Below are positions 36,669-46,548 of a DNA stretch of 64,000 bases, piece after piece. Under the pieces are notes generated by a model. The model saw nothing but the letters and a program-made list of their open reading frames with translations. It ran no database searches and was not told the DNA's origin. This DNA is from Chimonanthus salicifolius. Lineage: Eukaryota; Streptophyta; Magnoliopsida; Laurales; Calycanthaceae. The stretch's first letter is position 1. Each line of letters starts with the position of its first letter. Location of the stretch: the NCBI GenBank assembly GCA_013350335.1, contig CM023532.1, positions 96,506,786 to 96,570,785 on the forward strand, in the 5' to 3' direction. The position numbers and the translations under genes were made by a program.

Positions 36669-37868
36669 GTCATGTTTAATTTTGAAATCTGATTTAAAAA
36701 TTGAACCGTTTTCTCAAGATCAACTTCCAAGAAATCTTTGTAACATATTTAGGTCTTTGATTTCATCAAGGAACTTATCAGCAAATTGGATTACTCTGTT
36801 TGTTGGAGTGATTTTTCTATCTTGGATTTCAAATCCTAAGAACCTGATTTTCTGCTGAAATAAATTCATTTTTCTCTTGGATAAGACTAAGCCATTTTCC
36901 TTTATAACTCTTTTGAATAAATTCAAATGTTTCCAACGTTGATCCACCGATTCAGAAAAGATAAGAATATCATCATTATAGACAATGGTAAACTGGGAAT
37001 AGGATGAAAAGATATTATTCATGAAATTTTGAAATTCAGATGGGGCATTTTTTAATCCGAAAGGTATAACATTCCATTCATAATGTCCCATGGGAACTGC
37101 AAATGCAGTTTTATATCTATCTTCTTCTTTTATCTGGATCTGCCAAAATCCTGATTTTAAATCGAAAGTATTCACTGAAAAGGGTTGGATTGAAAAAATA
37201 AACGGGGACCAAGAAGAACCTCATTAACAATATCCCCTGAAATAATAAAAGGTGAAGTAACACAGACTCCTTGAAAACAAACATGAACATTGGAATTTTT
37301 CTTTCTATAGAAATACTTGTTCCATTGGCAGTAGAAACAAATTGTTTTGACTCACTCGTAAATTCAATTGGAACAACTCCCAATCTGATGACATTTAAAT
37401 CTGCTCTGGTATCAATAATGGCATTAACAATTTTCTCAAAATTTTTTATTTTTATTTTCACTTCGACTCTCCACTGTTGATAGATGCATTTTGTAGGAAT
37501 TACTGTAGTAGAGACTCTGCTAATTTCTCCTTTAATTCTTTGGAGAAATTTTTCTTCATCGTAATCTCCAAAGGCACCATCATTTTCTAACAAGGTAATT
37601 CTTTCATCAAGCTCATTTTGCCTTTTAGTTAATTCTAGTCTTAACTCTCTAGTTTCTCTTTTTTGATCATTTAATTCTCTCTGCAAATCTGTAAGAGTTA
37701 GTAGTTTGTTTATAGTCTGGATCTTTTCAGCCTTCTCCATAAGATCAATTATGGAGTAGGTTGGCGCATGAAATGTTTCTTTTGTTTTTTTGGGTAAAAT
37801 AGGAATTCATTATCTTCTTCCTTAATTTTTGGTTGTGAACTTTCTCCTTCATCTTCCCCTTCGTCGAA
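36669..37868 (-). pseudogene. EPRV copy D fragment, protease and reverse transcriptase
   Basis: Reading leftward: the GESSQ-rich linker, the protease domain (37740-37200), a deletion of several hundred nt joining protease to reverse transcriptase near 37175, the reverse transcriptase (37175-36720, to MLQRFLGS), and then a jump to the pre-protease segment ending FLNQISKL at about 36669. The protease active site reads DTR instead of DTG (37405-37413), and the reverse transcriptase motif reads YNDD instead of YIDD (36969-36980), so both enzymes are damaged. Both ends pass straight into the 9-bp-unit array. Confidence 0.85.
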
Positions 37869-37986
37869 CTTAACTAGTTTTTCCAATTTGTCCACTTTGT
37901 CCTGTTTGTCCAGTTTGACAAATTTGTCCACTATTTCCAATTCGTTCAATTTGTCCAGTTTGACCTGTTTGTCCACTTTTTCTAAT
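37869..37986 (-). repeat. 9-bp-unit array, array 2 part a
   Basis: 118 nt of the array. In the minus-strand Lys-Leu-Asp frame it runs directly into the polyprotein linker of copy D (VDKLEKLVKFDEGEDEGESSQ). It is separated from the rest of array 2 (45153-46548) by the MULE; TTTTCTAAT at 37978-37986 is the target duplication. Confidence 0.88.
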
Positions 37987-38720
37987 GGGAGCCCATATAG
38001 ACACCGCAAAAACCTGCCAGCAGACACCGAATTTGGAAATTTCACAGGAAATTACCATTCTGCCCCTTCCGTGCGAAATCGTACGATCGATTTTGCAACA
38101 CCATTTCACGTCGATCGATCGATGTGAGGCGTATACGATCAATCTGAGGTGTATACGATTGATCCGACAGTTCATTTTCTAATCTATCGGTTGATCATAA
38201 CACGAGATTCAATTGATCGCACGGTTCCATGGGATCGTGCAATCGATTTTAACTGAGAGGTTGATAGTTTGACAGTCGACCTCTCATCTCAAGATCGATC
38301 GTACGATTATATGTGATCGATCAATCGATTGTGAACCATTCAAAGATCGATCGCACAATCACATAGAATCGTGCGATCGATTTTAACTGAGAGGTCGACA
38401 GTTTGACAGTCGACCTCTCCTATCAAGATCGATTGCACGATTATATGGATCGACTAATCGATTACCTGTTTAAGGCAAGATCGATCGATCGATCACATAG
38501 AATCGTACGATCAATCTTATCTGAGAGGTCGACTGTCAAACTGTCGACCTTCCAATCAAGATCGATCGCACGATTCTATGTGATTGATCGATCGATTATC
38601 TGTTTAGGGCAAGATCGATGGATCGATTTATGTCATCGTGCGATAGGTCGTCTGGTTAGGGCAAGATCGATTGCACGATCACAGAAATCGTGCGATCGAT
38701 CGCAAAGTAATATATAAAAT
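37987..38720 (+). repeat. MULE left terminal inverted repeat
   Basis: The first 120 or so bases match the complement of 45030-45152 closely. The rest, to about 38720, is filled with CGATCGAT-type strings and GGTCGACAGTTTGACAGTC palindromes, mirrored in the right terminus. The inner boundary is approximate. Confidence 0.75.
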
Positions 38721-39120
38721 CGATCGATTTTTTCGCCCTTTCCTGCGATTGAAACCCTAGAATCCGAAGACCCTTTCTCTTCTTCTTCTCCAATCGATCG
38801 ATCAACCCTTTCCTCTTCACCAAATCGAGTGCATGATTCACCAATTGCCCTCTCCGGAAACCCTTTCTTTCTCCGATTTCGTCTTCCTCTCCGGAAACCG
38901 GAAACCCTTTCTCTGATTTCGTCTTCCTCTCCGGAAATCGGAAACCCTTTCACAGATTTCGTCTTCCTCCCTCGAAACCGGAAACCCTTTCTCCGATTTT
39001 GTTAACTCTCAGGAAACCGGAAACCTTTTCTCCGATTTGTCTTCCTCTCCGGAAACCCTTTCTCCGATTTCATCTTCTCGGATTTTGTCTTTTCCGATTT
39101 CCTTCACAGTCGTCCTTCAC

Positions 39121-40929
39121 ATGGCATTCAAAGCGTCTACATCGAGCGGGAGAAAGACGAAGGTGTCGGCTTCATCTAGAGGGAAGAGAGCGAGATTGAC
39201 GGAGACACCACCTATAGAGACGGAGACCTTCGACCCGAACCACTTCAGTTCTTTGGAAGTTGCCACATTCTACCGAGAGGATTTGTACTCTCAGCCGATG
39301 ATTTATGGTAAAATCATTGACCTAAGCTTTTTTTCTGCGTTTAAATTAAGAATCCATGAGTATATTCACAGACTTGGATGGGGAGATTTTTTGGGAATAA
39401 GAGAAGATTTTTACCCAAAATTGGTGAAGGAATTTTATGCAAATATGTCGGAGGACCGGGCGAGACACTCCATAAAATCCAAAGTTAGGGGGATACAAAT
39501 TGAAATTTCAACTTCGGTACTGGACAGAATGTTTCAGTTTCCCAGTGCCACTATTTCGAAGTATGAACCGAATTCATGGCCCATCGATGTTGTCTGATTC
39601 GTTCCCTCGGAGGCCATGACCCAATTGTGTGGGCGAAGTGATGGTACCAAAGGAGATAAGATTGGGCTTATGGAGCTAACCTTAGAGGCCCAAATTGTAC
39701 ATTACATTATTAGGAAGAATATTTTACTTAGATAAGGGCTTAGTAATCAGGTGCCATATTTTGATAGTTTCTTGATATGGTGCATCTTGAATGGCAAGCA
39801 AATTATATATCCTTCAGCATAATAAAGCACATGGTTGCATCTCGTAAGATTAGAAAATGTAGCCTTCCATATGGTTTATTTCTGTCTTACTTGTTTCGAT
39901 TTTGCGAAATCACCCTCCCCCCTGAAGAGAAAATAACTATGAAGAAAACCTATATATTCGATGCGTCTACTTTGGGCAAGATGGGATTCAAACTCGACAA
40001 TGCACGTTGGGTTCCCAAAGTATAACATCATCCTATTGAGGTTGAGACACCTGAGGAGGGTGACATACCTGAAGTTGGGGGGACTGAGGCACCTGAAGTT
40101 CAGGGGGCAGAAGCACCTGAAGTTGGGAGAAGTGAGGCACATGATACAGGAGTCAGTACTATGCTAATTCTTGACAGCATAGAAAAACTGAATGAAAAAA
40201 TTGATGTAAAATTTGCCGAGATTGAAGAAAGGCTTATGGGCAGGCTTGAAGGGATGGTTGATGAAAAATTAGGTGGGATGGAAGGAAGACTGATTGGAAG
40301 GCTTGAGGGAATGGTTGACGATAAATTGGCTGAGATGGAAGGGAGGATGAATGCCACAATTGATAAGAAAAATGGTGAGTTGGTCGGAATGACGATGAGA
40401 AAGCTAAATAATTTGGAGAATCAAGTGGTAGATGTAATGAGAAACTCTGTTCTTTTATTGCAAAAAGAAGTAAATACACAACTTGGACGAGATTTGTCAT
40501 CCGGGATTGTCAGATGTATGCTAGCTGAGAAGACGATAATTAAATCATGGGGGAGAGCTTCTTCGTCCAGTGACACGATCAGGCTCGTCCGACTGACTTC
40601 ATTCAGCTTCTTCCGTCTGGCCCCATTCATCCTCGTCCCACAGGCACCACTTAGCCTCATCCTACAAGCCCACTTATCAGGTGCGTTCGACTGGCCCCAC
40701 TCAGCCTCATCCTACAGGCCCAACTCGTCAGGTGCGTTCTACTGGCCCCAAGCAAAGTGCGACTGGGCGTCGTCCATTGGCACCAGCACCTCCTTCATCT
40801 GCACCAGCACCTCCTTCATCTACACCAGAACCTCCTTCATCGGCACCAGCACCTCCTGATACTGCATCTGCCCCAGCTTCTACATCTGCACCTGCTCCTA
40901 CATTTGCCCCAGCTCCTGCCTCCGAATAG
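39121..40929 (+). pseudogene. MULE-borne 'putative plant transposon protein' gene, broken
   Basis: The ATG at 39121 opens a protein starting MAFKASTSSGRKTK. Residues of about 45-155 (LVKEFYANM and VRGIQIEIS segments) look like the plant transposon-protein domain found beside many plant MULE and retroelement genes. The frame stops at TGA 39595-39597 and again near 39735, and continues in pieces to 40025 (TAA where a Gln is likely). It is followed by a coiled-coil region with MGRLEGMVDEKLGGME-type repeats (40161-40450) and a Pro/Ala-rich tail (40681-40929) built of roughly 21-bp repeats. The function is unknown; a role in transposition or DNA binding is only a guess. Confidence 0.6.
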
Positions 40930-41199
40930 CCATTGTATTTGAAATTTTTGTAATTTTGAAATTTTGATATTCATATGTAAATTTTGTAAATTTTGAATGA
41001 ATATAGTGACTGTTTTCTTTTTGTGACATCGTTTGTCAATCTTGAATGAACATAGTGAATGGTTTTCTTTTATGAACTATTTCGTCTATTTGAATGAACA
41101 TGGTGAATAGAATGGTTTGTTTGTGAACAACTAAATGAACATAAGACCCTTTGTTTGTCAGTAAATATGGGAGTATTGAATGGTCTGTCACTAAATATG

Positions 41200-41690
41200 G
41201 GATCCTTGAGTGGTCTGACACTAAATATGGGTTTCATGGTTTGTCTCTAAACATGGGACCTTTGAGTGGTTTGTCCTTAAATATGGGACCTTAGAGTGGA
41301 TTGTCACTAAACATGGCACCTTTGAGTGGTCAGTCAACAAGTATGGGACCTTAGAAATTAGATGGCCTGATTAAAAAAGAATTTGAACCATTAGTGAGGA
41401 AGTTTGTCAAGGAATGCTGCAGTAAACGACCACGGTTGTTTAATCCAGCATTCTTTAACAAACTTCCTCACTAATGGTTAAAACTCTTCTTTAACCAGTC
41501 CATCTGATTTCTAAGGTCCCATACTTGTTCACTGACCACTCAAAGGTGCCATGTTTAGCGACAATCCACTCTAAGGTCCCATATTTAGGGACAAACCACT
41601 CAAAGGTCCCATGTTTAGCGACACACGACTCTAAGGTCCCATATTTAGTGAAAGGCCCACGCAAGGGTCCCGTATTTCGTAAAAAACCAC
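41200..41690. repeat. fold-back between the two MULE genes
   Basis: Arms of about 220 bp (41200-41425 and 41445-41690) are reverse complements with few changes. Each arm is itself made of roughly 40-bp repeats containing ACTAAATATGGGACC and GAGTGGTTTGTC. The centre near 41425-41455 also pairs (AATGCTG with CAGCATT). The transcript would fold into a long hairpin. Confidence 0.8.
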
Positions 41691-41969
41691 TCAATGCTGA
41701 ATTTATATTTAAAATAACAATTGTTGCTTGAATACATACTTCAGTACATCGGAATTAAAATTAATACAACTTTTTGGGAATGAAATACATTCTTGCAACT
41801 GAATACATGAAAAAATGATAAACATCCATCACAGATTCAACCAATGTGTAATTCGCCAGGATCTCTAAGATCACCAAAGGTATATGTCGAATCGTCATAG
41901 GAATCATAAGAACCAATCGGCTGTGGAAAAAGGAGTACGTGTCAGTATTTTTGAACTTATTCTATATGA

Positions 41970-44021
41970 ATGAAAATGTAATTATGTATCTTATGTAAAA
42001 GAAACTTACTTCGGATAATTGAGATAAACTCGTTGCTTGCGATTCAGGGTAATAATCATGAGGTTGAGGCAAAGCATTTAAATCTACACTGCAGGATGCC
42101 TGTGCAGCACTTCTATTCAGACATTTTCTCTTCGTATGACCAATATTTTTGCATAACCCACATCTTCTTCCAATCAATTGATTCTCTACAATCTCAAATG
42201 CAGAAGGATCTCGTCTTCTAGATGTTTGACCCTTTGAATTCTTTGAACCTGGATAACGTACTGCATAATAGGTTAGCTAATATGCATCTTATCACTGGCA
42301 AGATCTTGGATATGATCTCGGAGCTCCTCTTGATCAAATGTAGACATGTTTCCATATTTTTTTCTTAATGCCTTCCCAGTGTACATTTAATTCATCCCCG
42401 GGTCGATTCATTTCAATGTTCAAGTCGTCAAATGAAATCAAATCGATTCTCCATTGTGGATGGATCTGATCCAAATGTAACTTGTTCATAAATTGCATTC
42501 TGTGAGCACAAGGTAAGCCCATGGAAGCTGTAAACTCATGTGTACAATTGGGTAAAAATGACCTGTTTATGAGCATAACATATTGCTTGTAAACCTCAGA
42601 AAATGCAAATTGTGATACTATGCCGTTCACTTCATCAAAGAAAGGAATCGAAACAATAAGAGCAAACCGGATTTTTTCATCCTCCGTTTGAATCTTGAAC
42701 TCTTGAAACTGATTTTCAATTGCATGGGATATCTTCCTTCGGACAACATATAGATCGCTAGCTATATATCGTTTTAACACTAAATGTGCACCTTTAACCT
42801 TTGAAGTTGTTGCATTTTGAAAATATAAACTCCAACCGATCCATGCCTTGACGAATTGCTTTTTATGTGGGATCCATGTCCTTCTTATATAATTCACGAC
42901 ATCCGAATAATCTCGAAAATCTTGTTTGAATGCCTCAAACGCTTCATTAAATGCAACTTCGGATGGAGTCTCGACCAATTCATTCCATTGAGTCAAAAAT
43001 GCATTCCATTCTTCCACTTTATTGAAAAGAGGCTTACAATGAGCAAGAATATTCTTGTTGATGTGCCAAATACACAAGATATGTACAGTATTAGGGAACT
43101 CTGGATCAATGGCATTCTTCAACGACAAATCTTTATCGGTCAAAAAAACTTGTCGATCATGATCGACTCCTAATACCTTCTTGAACATCTGTAACGCCCA
43201 TACGTAATCTTCAAAATTTTCATTCCTCATAAATGCAAAGCATGAGTAGAAAGCCTTGTTGAAACTTGTGATACCAATGATATTAAGCAATGGCATATGA
43301 TATATGTTGGTTTTGTAAGTACAATTCATGAGAAATACATTATTATAAGTCTTCGTAAGTACAACTGATAGTGGATGTGCAAAGAAAAGATGAGATAAAT
43401 GACCTTGACTGTCATAGTTGAGAAATTATTGGTAACCACCTTCTTGAAGATCTTCTAACAAGGCTTCAATTGAAGTACAACCTTTAAGTTGCTCTTTTCG
43501 AACAATGACCAAAAATTGTACAAATCAGTAGATGATACTCCAATCTCTGGATTCTCATTTCAAAGGGTCGTCATAATTTGCCAGGGTGGTACATTGCTGT
43601 TATGCATTTCAATGATCATTCTCTTCTCTTCATCTGAAAAACACCTTTTACTAGGATGACCTACTAATACGCTCGTGAGATCATGATTGTGCTCCACATC
43701 TTTTATAGTCAACTTTCATAACCCATCAACAGTTTGTTTCCCTCTCACTTCAAATGGACAATTAACAAGGCGAGAATATGCTTTCTTCTTCCTCTCATCA
43801 TCTTTCAAATTAACTATGCTACGATATGTACCCCCTCTATCGCAACCAAGAATAACTACAATGCTTCTATTGTATGACCTCTTAATGGTAGCTACAAATC
43901 CTTGCACAATGGAAACCTCCTTAACATGCTTCACTAAATCGTCACGACTTGAAAAACACCTATCAACAAACTCATTGTCAACAATATCATTCTCAACAAT
44001 CTCATCATTTTCACAATCCAT
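41970..44021 (-). pseudogene. MULE transposase (MuDR/FAR1-type), inactivated
   Basis: The minus-strand start is at 44021 (MDCENDEIVEND). The order is an N-terminal DNA-binding-like region (44021-43719), the MULE DDE domain (43329-42600; KTNIYHMPLLNIIG, LTDKDLSLKNAI and LCIWHINKN segments), a SWIM-like C-x-H...C-x-H finger near 42540-42490, and after a probable intron (about 42334-42240) a CCHC knuckle CGLCKNIGHTKRKC near 42165-42120. Breaks: TGA at 43718-43716 where Trp fits, TGA at 43562-43560 where Arg fits, a frameshift near 43500 and a TAA near 43430. The expected first catalytic Asp before CTYKTN is Asn. It would have cut and joined the termini of the element. Confidence 0.85.
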
Positions 44022-44409
44022 AGTACTAATTTCAAAGAAATTTTGAGAGTCTTGGGATTGAGAAAGAGTTACCTTTGATTCGGTTCGGAGATTGAGAGAG
44101 TAGCTTCTGAGAGATACCTTCGAATCAATATAGGAGATTTGAGAGAGTATCTTCAAATAGTGGAGTGGTTCGTTTTCGAAAGGGGGTTTGGGGTTTGAGG
44201 GAAAATAGTTTGGAAAGGAGTTTGAGAGAGAGGGGTTTGAGTGAGAGGGGTGTAGAAAGGGCTTTGAGGGAGAATATTTCGAAATCGGGGAGGTTTTGAA
44301 GGAGAAGATTTCGAAATCGGGGTTCTGAGAGAATAGGGTTTCGAAAGGGGCGAGATGAAAACGAAGAATGAGAGGGAAGAGGGGAGCGATTGAACTTATA
44401 CTTAGTTTC

Positions 44410-45152
44410 GCATTTTGCGATCGATCGCACGACGACATAAATCGATCGATCGATCTTGCCCTAAACAGATAATCGATTGATCGATCACATAGAATCGTAC
44501 GATCGATCTTGATAGGAGAGGTCGACAGTTTGACAGTCGACCTCTCAGATAAGATCGATCGCACGATTCTATGTGATCGATCGATCGATCTTGCCCTAAA
44601 CAGGCAATCGATCGATCAATCCATATAATCGTGCGATCGATCTTGATAGGAGAGGTCGACTGTCAAACTGTCGACCTTTCAGTTAAAATCGATTGCACGA
44701 TTCTATGTGATCATGCGATCGATCTTGATAGGAGAGGTCGACTGTCAAACTGTCGACCTTTCAGTTAAAATCGATTGCACGATTCTATGTGATCATGCGA
44801 TCGATTTTTGAGTGGTTTACAATCGATCAATCAATCACATATAATCGTGCGATCGATCTTGAGATAAGAGGTCGACTGTCAAACTGTCAACCTCTCAGTT
44901 AAAATCGATCGTACGATCCCATGGAACCGTGCGATCGATTGAATCTCTTGTTATGATCAATCGATCGATTCGAAAATGAACCGTCAGATCGATCGATCGA
45001 TCGTATACGCCTCACATCGATTGATCGACGCGAAATGGCGTTGCAGAATCAATCGTACGATTTCGAGCGGAAGAGGCAGAATGGTAATTTCCCATGAAAT
45101 TTCCAAATTCGGTGTCTGCTGGCAGGTTTCTGTGGTGTCTATATGGGCTCCC
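44410..45152 (-). repeat. MULE right terminal inverted repeat
   Basis: The complement of 37987-38720, rich in CGATCG. It contains an 83-bp unit repeated twice in tandem near 44635-44800 (AGGAGAGGTCGACTGTC inside), which accounts for some length difference from the left terminus. Confidence 0.75.
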
Positions 45153-46548
45153 TTTTCTAATTTTTCTACTTTGTTCAGTTTGTCCAATTCGTCCTACTCG
45201 TCCAGTTTGTCCAGTTAGTCCACTTTATCCACTTTTTCCAATTTGCCAATTTTCTATAGTTCGTCAACTTTGTCATGTTTGTCCAGTTTTTCCAATTCGT
45301 CGAGTTTGTCCACTTTATCCAGTTCGTCTAGTTTGTCCACTTTGTCCAGTTTGTCCAGTTTGTCCAGTTTGTCCAGTTTGTCCACTTTATTCACTCTGTC
45401 CAGTTTCTCTAGTTTGTCAAGTTTTTCTAGATGGTTCTGTTTGACCAATTTGTCCAGTTTGGCCAGTTTATCTAATTTGTCCAATTCGTCTAGTTTGTCC
45501 AGGTTGTCAAGTTTATCTACTTTGTCGAGTTACTCGAATTTAACCAATTGTGTGCTTTTTACAGTTAGTCCGATTTGTCTAGTTTGTTCAGTTTATGCAG
45601 TTTGTTACTTCTTTTTCTTTGCTCAGTTTGTCCACTATGTCCAGTTTGTCCAGTTTGTCCAATTCCTACAATTTGTCCACTTTGTCCTATTCGTCCAGTT
45701 TAACAAGTATTTCTAGTTTAGCAACTTTGTTCAGTTGTTCCAGTTTGTCCTGTTCGTCCAGATTGAGTAGTTTTTCCATTTTGTCCACTTTGTGTAGTTC
45801 GTCATCTTTGTCCTGTTTTTCCATTTTGACAAATTTGTCCACTTTTTTCAATTCGTTCTGTTTGTCCACTTCATCCTTTACGTCCAGTTTGTCTAGTTTT
45901 TAAAGTTGGTCCAGTTTGTCCACATTGTATAGTTCGTCCACTTTGTCCTGTTTGTCCACATTGACAAATTTGTCCACTTTTTACAATTCGTTCAATTGGT
46001 CCACTTTGTCCAATTCTTACAGTTTGTCCACTTTCCTTCTTCGTACAGTTTAACTAGTTTTTCCAGTTTGTCCACTTTATTCAGTCGGGCCAGTTTGTCC
46101 TGTTCGTCCAGTTTGAGTAGTTTTCCACTTTGTTCAATTGGTCCAGTTTGTCCTCTTCGTCCAACTTAACTAGTATTTCCAGTTTAGCAACTTTGTTCAG
46201 TTGATCCAATTTGTCATGTTCGTCCAGAATGAGTAGTTTATCCATTTTGTCCACTTTGTACAGTTTGCCAACTTTGTCCCATTTGGCCGCCTTCAAAAAT
46301 TTATCCACTTTTTCCAATTCGTTCAGTTTGTCAACTTTGTGTTGTTCTTTCTGTTTGTCTAATTTGTCTAGTTTTTCCACTCTAGTTTGTCCACTTTGTT
46401 CAGTTGGTCCAGTTTGTCCTGTTCGTCCAACTTGACTAGTTTTTCCAGTTTGTCCACTTTGTCCTGTTTGTCCTGTTTGACAAATTTGTCCACTATTTAC
46501 AATTTGTTCAATTTGTCCAGTTTGACCTGTTCGTCCACTTTTTCTAAT
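45153..46548 (-). repeat. 9-bp-unit array, array 2 part b
   Basis: About 1.4 kb of the same units, Lys-Leu-Asp on the minus strand; with 37869-37986 it formed one array before the MULE inserted. The frame across the insertion site is continuous in Lys-Leu-Asp (LNKVEKLEK then VDKQVKLDK). It ends at a flip point near 46548, beyond which the units are on the other strand. Confidence 0.88.

Larger units (their letters stand above)
37987..45152. mobile_element. complete Mutator-like element (MULE), 7.17 kb
   Basis: It starts GGGAGCCCATATAGACACC and ends with the complement GGTGTCTATATGGGCTCCC. It is flanked by perfect 9-bp duplications TTTTCTAAT (37978-37986 and 45153-45161), the hallmark of Mutator insertion. 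The inverted termini are long, roughly 650-750 bp, and dense in CGATCG. Inside are two convergent genes: a plus-strand transposon-associated gene (39121-40929) and a minus-strand transposase (44021 to about 41970), with a fold-back between them. Both genes are broken, so it is non-autonomous now. It inserted into the 9-bp-unit array. Confidence 0.92.

Noticed and set aside
38403..38953. Arg/Ser/Asp-rich open frames (IDRSIDRS-like) in the MULE termini
   Set aside because: They come from CGATCGAT repeats in the terminal inverted repeats, which read open in several frames.
42033..43173. Plus-strand frames opposite the MULE transposase
   Set aside because: They are shadows of the minus-strand transposase, which has the conserved domain order.
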